DNA of 64,000 bases from Piscicola geometra (Eukaryota; Annelida; Clitellata; Hirudinida; Piscicolidae): assembly GCA_943735955.1 (NCBI GenBank), contig OX030955.1, positions 12,037,220-12,101,219 of the forward strand, given 5' to 3'. Below, in pieces: positions 7,787 to 24,572 of the stretch (its first letter is position 1; each line of letters begins with the position of its first letter). A program made the translations under genes and the position numbers. A model generated the notes under the pieces. It saw only the letters and a program-made list of their open reading frames with translations. It did no database searches and was not told the origin of the DNA.

Positions 7787-8191
7787 ATGTCTGGCAGAGG
7801 TAAAGGCGGCAAAGTGAAGGGAAAGTCAAAGACTAGGTCGAGTCGTGCGGGACTGCAATTCCCGGTCGGAAGAATTCACAGACTTCTTCGCAAAGGCAAC
7901 TACGCCGAAAGAATCGGTGCAGGCGCGCCAGTCTACTTGGCCGCCGTGATGGAGTACTTGGCGGCTGAGGTACTCGAGTTGGCGGGCAACGCCGCGCGTG
8001 ACAACAAGAAGACGAGAATCATTCCTCGTCACTTGCAACTAGCCATCAGGAACGACGAAGAGTTGAACAAACTTTTGTCCGGCGTCACGATCGCCCAAGG
8101 TGGTGTCTTGCCAAACATCCAGGCGGTTCTGCTGCCCAAGAAGACCGCTACAACTGGTGGAGGAGGCAGCCAGGCTGTTTCCAGTCAGTAA
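7787..8191 (+). CDS. H2A: Histone H2A, unit 2
   Basis: Complete 134-codon copy, protein identical to unit 1 including the SQAVSSQ tail. Confidence 0.98.
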   Translation: MSGRGKGGKVKGKSKTRSSRAGLQFPVGRIHRLLRKGNYAERIGAGAPVYLAAVMEYLAAEVLELAGNAARDNKKTRIIPRHLQLAIRNDEELNKLLSGVTIAQGGVLPNIQAVLLPKKTATTGGGGSQAVSSQ

Positions 8192-8232
8192 CGGATTCTG
8201 CTTGCTTCTTTACCAGCGAACAACTTCAAAAC

Positions 8233-8248
8233 GGCTCTTTTCAGAGCC
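8233..8248 (+). terminator. Histone 3' stem-loop of H2A, unit 2
   Basis: GGCTCTTTTCAGAGCC, followed by ACCCA and AATAAA. Confidence 0.95.
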
Positions 8249-10934
8249 ACCCAATCTCGAAAAATAAAAAAGACTCTATGTTGTTGTTGTTTACTAAAGT
8301 AATGTAAACATTTTATTATTCTTTTTTCTTGTTGTCGTCGTTTTCCATTTCGGCTTTATATCCGTCCATAAGCAGTATCAGCATCAAGGCGTCTACACTT
8401 TTCATAAATTCGGCTTTTTCATTATTTCTAACAAAGTCGCTTGAGATTGATTATATAAAAGGAAATTCCTTTTAGAAGGAGGAAAGTACTATAATTGTGA
8501 AAACGTAATTGAACCTAGCAGGCTAGAGGGTATCAAGGCATCTTTAGGCAACTATCATATTATATTCATTCATATTTCTACCTACTGTTTCGAGTTATCT
8601 TCGTGGTGACTCAAAAACAAACGGCATAATAATAATAATAATAGATGTGTCTATAAAAGTAGTATGGCCCTCAATGCCTCTACTCCTTTCATCATTTGTG
8701 ATAAATAAAGCTTGTAAAAGAGTCACTTCAAATCAAATAAATTCCAAATTTAGAAAAAGTATGCTTTTCTATCTATTCAACAATCTCATGTTGTATACAC
8801 TTAATTAAATATTTCACAAAGTTTGAATTTTAAGTGTAATCTTTAGTCGCCAGGGGGACAAAAAACTGAAATTTATAAGGGTTTTTTCTTTGATTATTTA
8901 TAAAATCATGAAATTTAGATGAAGTGCATAATAACAACAAAAATATTAACAGCAATAGAGCCATGGCAGTTTCAGTCTGCCTGCCTGCCTGCCTGCCTTC
9001 CTCCCTGCCAGCTAGCCTCTGCCTGCACACCTATATCTATTCAATATGTAGTAGCATTAGAAGAAGGCTTTCAATTTGAAGGCAGAATGCATTTATTATT
9101 AATATTAATTTCCATTTGGATTATTAATATTCACACAATATTCTTCTTTTTTTTCTATTCATCTACTATGCTTTCATAGGCACTCCAAAGGCTGCCTTCC
9201 AACATAAGGCAATTGCTCACACTCAGACTGGCACTGCTTTGTAATTATATTTATTGTCTTCATTAATGTTCAAGATGAGAGCTAGATTGCTATTATTAGT
9301 ATTTATGAACTGCAAAAAAAATTCATTTGAAATGTTCAAGTAGATAGAAAGAAAGAAAGATTGAATGTAAATGCCATCAGGCAGAAGCAAGTGCAAGAAA
9401 GAAGACAAGAAAGAGTCACTCTATAGCAGCATTTGTAGCTACTCTTTAGCTTGGTATTTCTCATAAACAGTCAAAAGCCTACTCATGCCATGACAGTAAA
9501 ACATCTTGGATGTATCTTGTATGTATGTATGTATGAGAATGTAGAAGGTATTAGTTCTTGAAAGAACTAGTTTTAGCTCTAAAGAAACAAGCATCGGATT
9601 CTTTTTTCATTTAATTAGACTTATTAAAAAGCTAATTTTTAATTTCCTTATAACTCTAGTTCTTTCAAATCTCGGTCTTTTCGTTGGCGCCAAAACGCTT
9701 TGTTCTTTCAAGTTTATAAACAAAGCCTTTAAACACCCTTCATTTTGACTTTTAAACGCAATTCTTTTGCCTAAATTTATTAACTTACATTTATATAAGA
9801 AAAAGAAGAGTAGAAGGATGATAAGGAGACATTTTCTTTTATTCCATAAGTACCTTCAAACCATGCCAATTAAAAATTTCTAAATGATGATGAAGCATTA
9901 AAGTGTTATGAGGTGAAATCTTATGAGATAGGTGAGCAGTCAGTCAGACAGGCAGACAGACAGGCAGGCAGGCAGGCAGGCAGCAGACAGGCACTCAGTC
10001 AGTCAGTGAGGCAACAAGACCTAGTCATTAAGCAAAATTTGGGAATTTGAGTAAAAGACCAAAAGAAAAACTTATAAAAACATTTAAAACTCACTTGCTG
10101 CTTCAGAGGAGAAGGTGAGCAAGAGATTATGAGCCTTATCAATATCTCTATAGATAGTTGCCAAAAATGACATGCAAATAGTAATAAAAACTAAAAAGTA
10201 GAAGAAACATTCTATTTAATTCTATATATCGAGTCAAAAGAATCATGTGGATTAAAAATAAGAAGATATACTATTTAGAAATGACATGTGTGAACATGCA
10301 TTCAGTCAGTCAAGGGCTCTTACAAAGAGGCAAGCAAGGATAGAATCCACTTTTGTTGATTGAAAGTAACATGTAAAAGTATAAATTTTATAAAATCAAA
10401 ATAACTCACCTTTCGACTGTTTACAAAAACTTCATCTCAATCAAGTATGTAGAAGGCAAAAACTGCCTAAAAACTATTAGATTGGCATAAACGCACCAAG
10501 AAAGAAGTTGTGATTTTCTTTTAATCAAAAAATATCTATCAATCAAATATATATGAAAAATGTTTTAAAAGGTTGCAAATGTCAAGAGATTCAATCTGAT
10601 GTCATGAGAGAGCAGGAGGGCAGACAGGCATAAAGACCTAAGGGAAATAATATATACTCTTGACTATATGTTCTTATTATAGGATGAAAATGTAATTTTT
10701 TTTATTATCCAAATAACTCACTAATACTAACTATATTGAAATTATTATTTTTAGTCGCCAGAGAGCCAAAAATAGCAATAAATAAAATAACAACTGACCG
10801 AATGAGAAGGGAGGATGCTTCTTTTTCTTTACACCACCACCACCAACAGCAACAACAACAACAACAGCAACAACAACAACAACAGCAGCAACGAAGAAAC
10901 AACAACAAAGTTTATTTCTTTTTTGAGCATTGGT
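8249..10934. other. Long spacer 2 (type A, gagtc)
   Basis: Same content as spacer 1, no gene seen. It differs from spacers 1 and 3 at AAAAGAGTCAC near 8718 (G instead of C), a base otherwise found in spacer 9 and all type B spacers. Confidence 0.85.
10832..10891. repeat. CAC/CAA/CAG tract, spacer 2 (4 CAC, 16 CAA/CAG)
   Basis: Same structure as 5238-5297. Confidence 0.9.
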
Positions 10935-10950
10935 GGCTCTGAAAAGAGCC
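10935..10950 (-). terminator. Histone 3' stem-loop of H3, unit 3
   Basis: GGCTCTTTTCAGAGCC on the minus strand. Confidence 0.95.
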
Positions 10951-10986
10951 GTTTTGTGGTGCAAGTTAAGTGATGAGCATTTCTTC

Positions 10987-12096
<1,110 letters not shown>

Positions 12097-12133
12097 GTCT
12101 CTTTCATCTATCCATCCATCCATCCTCACAAAC

Positions 12134-12149
12134 GGTCCTTTTCAGGACC
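12134..12149 (+). terminator. Histone 3' stem-loop of H4, unit 3
   Basis: GGTCCTTTTCAGGACC. Confidence 0.95.
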
Positions 12150-12528
12150 ACAATTTCGAAAAAACAAAAATAACTTTTGTCCTTTACCTCTCATATGAAA
12201 GAAAATTATTCTTCTTATTAATGGCTTAATATTCTTGATTGATTGATTGAGTGAATTTTTGTTCAATAATAAAAAATGGAATCTCTCAAGTACATAATCA
12301 TTATTATTATCATGTCTATTCTTGATTTAGTGGACTTTTTTTAAATAATTAAAAACTTTATTAAATTGAATCTTTATTAAAAGTAAAAATATACATTTTC
12401 GGAGAGTTCAATTTTCAATTCATCTAATCAATTAAGCATTTCATTAGCGGTGCCGTTAAGAGAGGTGCAGGCTAATATTAAATGAATAATCAACAAAGTG
12501 TCTATTTTTTCGTTTTTTGACATTTGGT

Positions 12529-12544
12529 GGCTCTGAAAAGAGCC
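12529..12544 (-). terminator. Histone 3' stem-loop of H2B, unit 3
   Basis: GGCTCTTTTCAGAGCC on the minus strand. Confidence 0.95.
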
Positions 12545-12582
12545 TTTTGATGAATGTTTAATAGTGAGGTAGTAGCAGATTT

Positions 12583-12954
12583 CTACTTGGAGCTGGTGTA
12601 CTTGGTGACGGCCTTGGTTCCTTCGCTTACAGCGTGCTTCGCCAACTCACCAGGCAGCAGGAGTCGAACGGCTGTTTGAATTTCCCTAGACGTGATGGTC
12701 GAGCGCTTGTTGTAGTGCGCCAGTCTAGACGCCTCAGCAGCGATTCTCTCGAAGATGTCGTTCACGAAAGAGTTCATGATCGACATAGCCTTGCCGCTGA
12801 TGCCGGTGTCGGGGTGCACTTGCTTGAGCACCTTGTAGATGTAAATGAAGTAGGACTCCTTTCGCCTCTTCTTCTGCTTCTTATCGGCATTTCTGACCGC
12901 CTTCGCCTTACTCGCGGCCTTCTTGGCTCCCTTACTGGCTGGTTTGGGTGGCAT
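12583..12954 (-). CDS. H2B: Histone H2B, unit 3
   Basis: Complete, protein identical to unit 1. Confidence 0.99.
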   Translation of the reverse strand: MPPKPASKGAKKAASKAKAVRNADKKQKKRRKESYFIYIYKVLKQVHPDTGISGKAMSIMNSFVNDIFERIAAEASRLAHYNKRSTITSREIQTAVRLLLPGELAKHAVSEGTKAVTKYTSSK

Positions 12955-13380
12955 GCTTGTTGACTAATTGACTGACTAACTGACCGACTGAGAATGAGAA
13001 TATGTGAAATTTCACAAATGCAGAGTCGACGTCTTGCTACTATTTATACGGAAAGCGATCTCGCCACTTTAGTCAAGTTATCACGTGAGCAATTGACTAA
13101 AGTTACTCAGCCAATTAGAGCCGACGTTCGAAAGTTTGACTAAAGTGAAATAGACGAATGGCGGTTGATATTTCAAATTTGACTAAAGTCAAATCGACGA
13201 ACGGCGGTTGAGACAACAAAGTTGACTAAAGTGAAATCGACGAATGGCAGTAGAGATTTCAAATTTGACTAAAGTCACTTTTGTATATAAAGGAGCTTTC
13301 AAATTTAACTCGACATAACTACCGATCTCCATTCCATTAGATTTTACATTTCTTAGTAGTCAACGTCATCAGTCATCAGC
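12955..13380. promoter_or_regulatory. Divergent H2B/H2A promoter, unit 3
   Basis: Same as 1767-2192; the 43-bp array starts at 13092. Confidence 0.9.
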
Positions 13381-13785
13381 ATGTCTGGCAGAGGTAAAGG
13401 CGGCAAAGTGAAGGGAAAGTCAAAGACTAGGTCGAGTCGTGCGGGACTGCAATTCCCGGTCGGAAGAATTCACAGACTTCTTCGCAAAGGCAACTACGCC
13501 GAAAGAATCGGTGCAGGCGCGCCAGTCTACTTGGCCGCCGTGATGGAGTACTTGGCGGCTGAGGTACTCGAGTTGGCGGGCAACGCCGCGCGTGACAACA
13601 AGAAGACGAGAATCATTCCTCGTCACTTGCAACTAGCCATCAGGAACGACGAAGAGTTGAACAAACTTTTGTCCGGCGTCACGATCGCCCAAGGTGGTGT
13701 CTTGCCAAACATCCAGGCGGTTCTGCTGCCCAAGAAGACCGCTACAACTGGTGGAGGAGGCAGCCAGGCTGTTTCCAGTCAGTAA
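13381..13785 (+). CDS. H2A: Histone H2A, unit 3
   Basis: Complete, protein identical to unit 1. Confidence 0.98.
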   Translation: MSGRGKGGKVKGKSKTRSSRAGLQFPVGRIHRLLRKGNYAERIGAGAPVYLAAVMEYLAAEVLELAGNAARDNKKTRIIPRHLQLAIRNDEELNKLLSGVTIAQGGVLPNIQAVLLPKKTATTGGGGSQAVSSQ

Positions 13786-13826
13786 CGGATTCTGCTTGCT
13801 TCTTTACCAGCGAACAACTTCAAAAC

Positions 13827-13842
13827 GGCTCTTTTCAGAGCC
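13827..13842 (+). terminator. Histone 3' stem-loop of H2A, unit 3
   Basis: GGCTCTTTTCAGAGCC. Confidence 0.95.
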
Positions 13843-16528
13843 ACCCAATCTCGAAAAATAAAAAAGACTCTATGTTGTTGTTGTTTACTAAAGTAATGTA
13901 AACATTTTATTATTCTTTTTTCTTGTTGTCGTCGTTTTCCATTTCGGCTTTATATCCGTCCATAAGCAGTATCAGCATCAAGGCGTCTACACTTTTCATA
14001 AATTCGGCTTTTTCATTATTTCTAACAAAGTCGCTTGAGATTGATTATATAAAAGGAAATTCCTTTTAGAAGGAGGAAAGTACTATAATTGTGAAAACGT
14101 AATTGAACCTAGCAGGCTAGAGGGTATCAAGGCATCTTTAGGCAACTATCATATTATATTCATTCATATTTCTACCTACTGTTTCGAGTTATCTTCGTGG
14201 TGACTCAAAAACAAACGGCATAATAATAATAATAATAGATGTGTCTATAAAAGTAGTATGGCCCTCAATGCCTCTACTCCTTTCATCATTTGTGATAAAT
14301 AAAGCTTGTAAAAGACTCACTTCAAATCAAATAAATTCCAAATTTAGAAAAAGTATGCTTTTCTATCTATTCAACAATCTCATGTTGTATACACTTAATT
14401 AAATATTTCACAAAGTTTGAATTTTAAGTGTAATCTTTAGTCGCCAGGGGGACAAAAAACTGAAATTTATAAGGGTTTTTTCTTTGATTATTTATAAAAT
14501 CATGAAATTTAGATGAAGTGCATAATAACAACAAAAATATTAACAGCAATAGAGCCATGGCAGTTTCAGTCTGCCTGCCTGCCTGCCTGCCTTCCTCCCT
14601 GCCAGCTAGCCTCTGCCTGCACACCTATATCTATTCAATATGTAGTAGCATTAGAAGAAGGCTTTCAATTTGAAGGCAGAATGCATTTATTATTAATATT
14701 AATTTCCATTTGGATTATTAATATTCACACAATATTCTTCTTTTTTTTCTATTCATCTACTATGCTTTCATAGGCACTCCAAAGGCTGCCTTCCAACATA
14801 AGGCAATTGCTCACACTCAGACTGGCACTGCTTTGTAATTATATTTATTGTCTTCATTAATGTTCAAGATGAGAGCTAGATTGCTATTATTAGTATTTAT
14901 GAACTGCAAAAAAAATTCATTTGAAATGTTCAAGTAGATAGAAAGAAAGAAAGATTGAATGTAAATGCCATCAGGCAGAAGCAAGTGCAAGAAAGAAGAC
15001 AAGAAAGAGTCACTCTATAGCAGCATTTGTAGCTACTCTTTAGCTTGGTATTTCTCATAAACAGTCAAAAGCCTACTCATGCCATGACAGTAAAACATCT
15101 TGGATGTATCTTGTATGTATGTATGTATGAGAATGTAGAAGGTATTAGTTCTTGAAAGAACTAGTTTTAGCTCTAAAGAAACAAGCATCGGATTCTTTTT
15201 TCATTTAATTAGACTTATTAAAAAGCTAATTTTTAATTTCCTTATAACTCTAGTTCTTTCAAATCTCGGTCTTTTCGTTGGCGCCAAAACGCTTTGTTCT
15301 TTCAAGTTTATAAACAAAGCCTTTAAACACCCTTCATTTTGACTTTTAAACGCAATTCTTTTGCCTAAATTTATTAACTTACATTTATATAAGAAAAAGA
15401 AGAGTAGAAGGATGATAAGGAGACATTTTCTTTTATTCCATAAGTACCTTCAAACCATGCCAATTAAAAATTTCTAAATGATGATGAAGCATTAAAGTGT
15501 TATGAGGTGAAATCTTATGAGATAGGTGAGCAGTCAGTCAGACAGGCAGACAGACAGGCAGGCAGGCAGGCAGGCAGCAGACAGGCACTCAGTCAGTCAG
15601 TGAGGCAACAAGACCTAGTCATTAAGCAAAATTTGGGAATTTGAGTAAAAGACCAAAAGAAAAACTTATAAAAACATTTAAAACTCACTTGCTGCTTCAG
15701 AGGAGAAGGTGAGCAAGAGATTATGAGCCTTATCAATATCTCTATAGATAGTTGCCAAAAATGACATGCAAATAGTAATAAAAACTAAAAAGTAGAAGAA
15801 ACATTCTATTTAATTCTATATATCGAGTCAAAAGAATCATGTGGATTAAAAATAAGAAGATATACTATTTAGAAATGACATGTGTGAACATGCATTCAGT
15901 CAGTCAAGGGCTCTTACAAAGAGGCAAGCAAGGATAGAATCCACTTTTGTTGATTGAAAGTAACATGTAAAAGTATAAATTTTATAAAATCAAAATAACT
16001 CACCTTTCGACTGTTTACAAAAACTTCATCTCAATCAAGTATGTAGAAGGCAAAAACTGCCTAAAAACTATTAGATTGGCATAAACGCACCAAGAAAGAA
16101 GTTGTGATTTTCTTTTAATCAAAAAATATCTATCAATCAAATATATATGAAAAATGTTTTAAAAGGTTGCAAATGTCAAGAGATTCAATCTGATGTCATG
16201 AGAGAGCAGGAGGGCAGACAGGCATAAAGACCTAAGGGAAATAATATATACTCTTGACTATATGTTCTTATTATAGGATGAAAATGTAATTTTTTTTATT
16301 ATCCAAATAACTCACTAATACTAACTATATTGAAATTATTATTTTTAGTCGCCAGAGAGCCAAAAATAGCAATAAATAAAATAACAACTGACCGAATGAG
16401 AAGGGAGGATGCTTCTTTTTCTTTACACCACCACCACCAACAGCAACAACAACAACAACAGCAACAACAACAACAACAGCAGCAACGAAGAAACAACAAC
16501 AAAGTTTATTTCTTTTTTGAGCATTGGT
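13843..16528. other. Long spacer 3 (type A, gactc)
   Basis: Same content and type as spacer 1; no gene seen. Confidence 0.85.
16426..16485. repeat. CAC/CAA/CAG tract, spacer 3 (4 CAC, 16 CAA/CAG)
   Basis: Same structure as 5238-5297, although the adjacent H3 carries the other allele at residue 87. Confidence 0.9.
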
Positions 16529-16544
16529 GGCTCTGAAAAGAGCC
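16529..16544 (-). terminator. Histone 3' stem-loop of H3, unit 4
   Basis: GGCTCTTTTCAGAGCC on the minus strand. Confidence 0.95.
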
Positions 16545-16580
16545 GTTTTGTGGTGCAAGTTAAGTGATGAGCATTTCTTC

Positions 16581-17690
<1,110 letters not shown>

Positions 17691-17727
17691 GTCTCTTTCA
17701 TCTATCCATCCATCCATCCTCACAAAC

Positions 17728-17743
17728 GGTCCTTTTCAGGACC
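17728..17743 (+). terminator. Histone 3' stem-loop of H4, unit 4
   Basis: GGTCCTTTTCAGGACC. Confidence 0.95.
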
Positions 17744-18122
17744 ACAATTTCGAAAAAACAAAAATAACTTTTGTCCTTTACCTCTCATATGAAAGAAAAT
17801 TATTCTTCTTATTAATGGCTTAATATTCTTGATTGATTGATTGAGTGAATTTTTGTTCAATAATAAAAAATGGAATCTCTCAAGTACATAATCATTATTA
17901 TTATCATGTCTATTCTTGATTTAGTGGACTTTTTTTAAATAATTAAAAACTTTATTAAATTGAATCTTTATTAAAAGTAAAAATATACATTTTCGGAGAG
18001 TTCAATTTTCAATTCATCTAATCAATTAAGCATTTCATTAGCGGTGCCGTTAAGAGAGGTGCAGGCTAATATTAAATGAATAATCAACAAAGTGTCTATT
18101 TTTTCGTTTTTTGACATTTGGT

Positions 18123-18138
18123 GGCTCTGAAAAGAGCC
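18123..18138 (-). terminator. Histone 3' stem-loop of H2B, unit 4
   Basis: GGCTCTTTTCAGAGCC on the minus strand. Confidence 0.95.
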
Positions 18139-18176
18139 TTTTGATGAATGTTTAATAGTGAGGTAGTAGCAGATTT

Positions 18177-18548
18177 CTACTTGGAGCTGGTGTACTTGGT
18201 GACGGCCTTGGTTCCTTCGCTTACAGCGTGCTTCGCCAACTCACCAGGCAGCAGGAGTCGAACGGCTGTTTGAATTTCCCTAGACGTGATGGTCGAGCGC
18301 TTGTTGTAGTGCGCCAGTCTAGACGCCTCAGCAGCGATTCTCTCGAAGATGTCGTTCACGAAAGAGTTCATGATCGACATAGCCTTGCCGCTGATGCCGG
18401 TGTCGGGGTGCACTTGCTTGAGCACCTTGTAGATGTAAATGAAGTAGGACTCCTTTCGCCTCTTCTTCTGCTTCTTATCGGCATTTCTGACCGCCTTCGC
18501 CTTACTCGCGGCCTTCTTGGCTCCCTTACTGGCTGGTTTGGGTGGCAT
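18177..18548 (-). CDS. H2B: Histone H2B, unit 4
   Basis: Complete, protein identical to unit 1. Confidence 0.99.
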   Translation of the reverse strand: MPPKPASKGAKKAASKAKAVRNADKKQKKRRKESYFIYIYKVLKQVHPDTGISGKAMSIMNSFVNDIFERIAAEASRLAHYNKRSTITSREIQTAVRLLLPGELAKHAVSEGTKAVTKYTSSK

Positions 18549-18974
18549 GCTTGTTGACTAATTGACTGACTAACTGACCGACTGAGAATGAGAATATGTG
18601 AAATTTCACAAATGCAGAGTCGACGTCTTGCTACTATTTATACGGAAAGCGATCTCGCCACTTTAGTCAAGTTATCACGTGAGCAATTGACTAAAGTTAC
18701 TCAGCCAATTAGAGCCGACGTTCGAAAGTTTGACTAAAGTGAAATAGACGAATGGCGGTTGATATTTCAAATTTGACTAAAGTCAAATCGACGAACGGCG
18801 GTTGAGACAACAAAGTTGACTAAAGTGAAATCGACGAATGGCAGTAGAGATTTCAAATTTGACTAAAGTCACTTTTGTATATAAAGGAGCTTTCAAATTT
18901 AACTCGACATAACTACCGATCTCCATTCCATTAGATTTTACATTTCTTAGTAGTCAACGTCATCAGTCATCAGC
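18549..18974. promoter_or_regulatory. Divergent H2B/H2A promoter, unit 4
   Basis: Same as 1767-2192; the 43-bp array starts at 18686. Confidence 0.9.
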
Positions 18975-19379
18975 ATGTCTGGCAGAGGTAAAGGCGGCAA
19001 AGTGAAGGGAAAGTCAAAGACTAGGTCGAGTCGTGCGGGACTGCAATTCCCGGTCGGAAGAATTCACAGACTTCTTCGCAAAGGCAACTACGCCGAAAGA
19101 ATCGGTGCAGGCGCGCCAGTCTACTTGGCCGCCGTGATGGAGTACTTGGCGGCTGAGGTACTCGAGTTGGCGGGCAACGCCGCGCGTGACAACAAGAAGA
19201 CGAGAATCATTCCTCGTCACTTGCAACTAGCCATCAGGAACGACGAAGAGTTGAACAAACTTTTGTCCGGCGTCACGATCGCCCAAGGTGGTGTCTTGCC
19301 AAACATCCAGGCGGTTCTGCTGCCCAAGAAGACCGCTACAACTGGTGGAGGAGGCAGCCAGGCTGTTTCCAGTCAGTAA
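18975..19379 (+). CDS. H2A: Histone H2A, unit 4
   Basis: Complete, protein identical to unit 1. Confidence 0.98.
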   Translation: MSGRGKGGKVKGKSKTRSSRAGLQFPVGRIHRLLRKGNYAERIGAGAPVYLAAVMEYLAAEVLELAGNAARDNKKTRIIPRHLQLAIRNDEELNKLLSGVTIAQGGVLPNIQAVLLPKKTATTGGGGSQAVSSQ

Positions 19380-19420
19380 CGGATTCTGCTTGCTTCTTTA
19401 CCAGCGAACAACTTCAAAAC

Positions 19421-19436
19421 GGCTCTTTTCAGAGCC
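19421..19436 (+). terminator. Histone 3' stem-loop of H2A, unit 4
   Basis: GGCTCTTTTCAGAGCC. Confidence 0.95.
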
Positions 19437-22126
19437 ACCCAATCTCGAAAAATAAAAAAGACTCTATGTTGTTGTTGTTTACTAAAGTAATGTAAACATT
19501 TTATTATTCTTTTTTCTTGTTGTCGTCGTTTTCCATTTCGGCTTTATATCCGTCCATAAGCAGTATCAGCATCAAGGCGTCTACACTTTTCATAAATTCG
19601 GCTTTTTCATTATTTCTAACAAAGTCGCTTGAGATTGATTATATAAAAGGAAATTCCTTTTAGAAGGAGGAAAGTACTATAATTGTGAAAACGTAATTGA
19701 ACCTAGCAGGCTAGAGGGTATCAAGGCATCTTTAGGCAACTATCATATTATATTCATTCATATTTCTACCTACTGTTTCGAGTTATCTTCGTGGTGACTC
19801 AAAAACAAACGGCATAATAATAATAATAATAGATGTGTCTATAAAAGTAGTATGGCCCTCAATGCCTCTACTCCTTTCACCATTTGTGATAAATAAAGCT
19901 TGTAAAAGAGTCACTTCAATTCAAATAAATTCCAAATTTAGAAAAAGTATTCTTTTCTATCTATTCAACAATCTCATGTTGTATACACTTAATTAAATAT
20001 TTCACAAAGTTTGAATTTTAAGTGTAATCTTTAGTCGCCAGGGGGACAAAAAACTTAAATTTATAAGGGTTTTTTCTTTGATTATTTATAAAATCATGAA
20101 ATTTAGATGAAGTGCATAATAACAACAAAAATATTAACAGCAATAGAGCCATGGCAGTTTCAGTCTGCCTGCCTGCCTGCCTGCCTGCCTTCCTCCCTGC
20201 CAGCTAGCCTCTGCCTGCACACCTATATCTATTCAATATGTAGTAGCATTAGAAGAAGGCTTTCAATTTGAAGGCAGAATGCATTTATTATTAATATTAA
20301 TTTCCATTTGGATTATTAATATTCACACAATATTCTTCTTTTTTTTCTATTCATCTACTATGCTTTCATAGGCACTCCAAAGGCTGCCTTCCAACATAAG
20401 GCAATTGCTCACACTCAGACTGGCACTGCTTTGTAATTATATTTATTGTCTTCATTAATGTTCAAGATGAGAGCTAGATTGCTATTATTAGTATTTATGA
20501 ACTGCAAAAAAAATTCATTTGAAATGTTCAAGTAGATAGAAAGAAAAAAAGATTGAATGTAAATGCCATCAGGCAGAAGCAAGTGCAAGAAAGAAGACAA
20601 GAAAGAGTCACTCTATAGCAGCATTTGTAGCTACTCTTTAGCTTGGTATTTCTCATAAACAGTCAAAAGCCTACTCATGCCATGACAGTAAAACATCTTG
20701 GATGTATCTTGTATGTATGTATGTATGAGAATGTAGAAGGTATTAGTTCTTGAAAGAACTAGTTTTAGCTCTAAAGAAATAAGCATCGGATTCTTTTTTC
20801 ATTTAATTAGACTTATTAAAAAGCTAATTTTTAATTTCCTTATAACTCTAGTTCTTTCAAATCTCGGTCTTTTCGTTGGCGCCAAAACGCTTTGTTCTTT
20901 CAAGTTTATAAACAAAGCCTTTAAACACCCTTCATTTTGACTTTTAAACGCAATTCTTTTGCCTAAATTTATTAACTTACATTTATATAAGAAAAAGAAG
21001 AGTAGAAGGATGATAAGGAGACATTTTCTTTTATTCCATAAGTACCTTCAAACCATGCCAATTAAAAATTTCTAAATGATGATGAAGCATTAAAGTGTTA
21101 TGAGGTGAAATCTTATGAGATAGGTGAGCAGTCAGTCAGACAGGCAGACAGACAGGCAGGCAGGCAGGCAGGCAGCAGACAGGCACTCAGTCAGTCAGTG
21201 AGGCAACAAGACCTAGTCATTAAGCAAAATTTGGGAATTTGAGTAAAAGACCAAAAGAAAAACTTATAAAAACATTTAAAACTCACTTGCTGCTTCAGAG
21301 GAGAAGGTGAGCAAGAGATTATGAGCCTTATCAATATCTCTATAGATAGTTGCCAAAAATGACATGCAAATAGTAATAAAAACTAAAAAGTAGAAGAAAC
21401 ATTCTATTTAATTCTATATATCGAGTCAAAAGAATCATGTGGATTAAAAATAAGAAGATATACTATTAAGAAATGACATGTGTGAACATGCATTCAGTCA
21501 GTCAAGGGCTCTTACAAAGAGGCAAGCAAGGATAGAATCCACTTTTGTTGATTGAAAGTAGCATGTAAAAGTATAAATTTTATAAAATCAAAATAACTCA
21601 CCTTTCGACTGTTTACAAAAACTTCATCTCAATCAAGTATGTAGAAGGCAAAAACTGCCTAAAAACTATTAGATTGGCATAAACGCACCAAGAAAGAAGT
21701 TGTGATTTTCTTTTAATCAAAAAATATCTATCAATCAAATATATATGAAAAATGTTTTAAAAGGTTGCAAATGTCAAGAGATTCAATCTGATGTCATGAG
21801 AGAGCAGGAGGGCAGACAGGCATAAAGACCTAAAGGAAATAATATATACTCTTGACTATATGTTCTTATTATAGGATGAAAATGTAATTTTTTTTATTAT
21901 CCAAATAACTCACTAATACTAACTATATTGAAATTATTATTTTTAGTCGCCAGAGAGCCAAAAATAGCAATAAATAAAATAACAACTGACCGAATGAGAA
22001 GGGAGGATGCTTCTTTTTCTTTACACCACCACCACCAACAGCAACAACAACAACAACAGCAACAACAACAACAACAGCAGCAACGAAGAAACAACAACAA
22101 AGTTTATTTCTTTTTTGAGCATTGGT
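19437..22126. other. Long spacer 4 (type B)
   Basis: No gene seen. Type B differs from type A by about ten linked SNPs spread from about 19880 to 21835 (ACCATTTGTG, CAATTCAAA, AGTATTC, ACTTAAAT, GAAAAAAAG, AAATAAGC, CTATTAAG, GTAGCATG, CTAAAGGA) and by (TGCC)6 instead of (TGCC)5. The extra TGCC makes the unit 5598 bp long. Confidence 0.85.
22024..22083. repeat. CAC/CAA/CAG tract, spacer 4 (4 CAC, 16 CAA/CAG)
   Basis: The short 4-CAC form, although the spacer is type B; the other three type B spacers have 8 CAC. This points to an exchange between about 21836 and 22024. Confidence 0.9.
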
Positions 22127-22142
22127 GGCTCTGAAAAGAGCC
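22127..22142 (-). terminator. Histone 3' stem-loop of H3, unit 5
   Basis: GGCTCTTTTCAGAGCC on the minus strand. Confidence 0.95.
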
Positions 22143-22178
22143 GTTTTGTGGTGCAAGTTAAGTGATGAGCATTTCTTC

Positions 22179-23288
<1,110 letters not shown>

Positions 23289-23325
23289 GTCTCTTTCATC
23301 TATCCATCCATCCATCCTCACAAAC

Positions 23326-23341
23326 GGTCCTTTTCAGGACC
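23326..23341 (+). terminator. Histone 3' stem-loop of H4, unit 5
   Basis: GGTCCTTTTCAGGACC. Confidence 0.95.
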
Positions 23342-23720
23342 ACAATTTCGAAAAAACAAAAATAACTTTTGTCCTTTACCTCTCATATGAAAGAAAATTA
23401 TTCTTCTTATTAATGGCTTAATATTCTTGATTGATTGATTGAGTGAATTTTTGTTCAATAATAAAAAATGGAATCTCTCAAGTACATAATCATTATTATT
23501 ATCATGTCTATTCTTGATTTAGTGGACTTTTTTTAAATAATTAAAAACTTTATTAAATTGAATCTTTATTAAAAGTAAAAATATACATTTTCGGAGAGTT
23601 CAATTTTCAATTCATCTAATCAATTAAGCATTTCATTAGCGGTGCCGTTAAGAGAGGTGCAGGCTAATATTAAATGAATAATCAACAAAGTGTCTATTTT
23701 TTCGTTTTTTGACATTTGGT

Positions 23721-23736
23721 GGCTCTGAAAAGAGCC
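23721..23736 (-). terminator. Histone 3' stem-loop of H2B, unit 5
   Basis: GGCTCTTTTCAGAGCC on the minus strand. Confidence 0.95.
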
Positions 23737-23774
23737 TTTTGATGAATGTTTAATAGTGAGGTAGTAGCAGATTT

Positions 23775-24146
23775 CTACTTGGAGCTGGTGTACTTGGTGA
23801 CGGCCTTGGTTCCTTCGCTTACAGCGTGCTTCGCCAACTCACCAGGCAGCAGGAGTCGAACGGCTGTTTGAATTTCCCTAGACGTGATGGTCGAGCGCTT
23901 GTTGTAGTGCGCCAGTCTAGACGCCTCAGCAGCGATTCTCTCGAAGATGTCGTTCACGAAAGAGTTCATGATCGACATAGCCTTGCCGCTGATGCCGGTG
24001 TCGGGGTGCACTTGCTTGAGCACCTTGTAGATGTAAATGAAGTAGGACTCCTTTCGCCTCTTCTTCTGCTTCTTATCGGCATTTCTGACCGCCTTCGCCT
24101 TACTCGCGGCCTTCTTGGCTCCCTTACTGGCTGGTTTGGGTGGCAT
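23775..24146 (-). CDS. H2B: Histone H2B, unit 5
   Basis: Complete, protein identical to unit 1. Confidence 0.99.
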   Translation of the reverse strand: MPPKPASKGAKKAASKAKAVRNADKKQKKRRKESYFIYIYKVLKQVHPDTGISGKAMSIMNSFVNDIFERIAAEASRLAHYNKRSTITSREIQTAVRLLLPGELAKHAVSEGTKAVTKYTSSK

Positions 24147-24572
24147 GCTTGTTGACTAATTGACTGACTAACTGACCGACTGAGAATGAGAATATGTGAA
24201 ATTTCACAAATGCAGAGTCGACGTCTTGCTACTATTTATACGGAAAGCGATCTCGCCACTTTAGTCAAGTTATCACGTGAGCAATTGACTAAAGTTACTC
24301 AGCCAATTAGAGCCGACGTTCGAAAGTTTGACTAAAGTGAAATAGACGAATGGCGGTTGATATTTCAAATTTGACTAAAGTCAAATCGACGAACGGCGGT
24401 TGAGACAACAAAGTTGACTAAAGTGAAATCGACGAATGGCAGTAGAGATTTCAAATTTGACTAAAGTCACTTTTGTATATAAAGGAGCTTTCAAATTTAA
24501 CTCGACATAACTACCGATCTCCATTCCATTAGATTTTACATTTCTTAGTAGTCAACGTCATCAGTCATCAGC
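24147..24572. promoter_or_regulatory. Divergent H2B/H2A promoter, unit 5
   Basis: Same as 1767-2192; the 43-bp array starts at 24284. Confidence 0.9.
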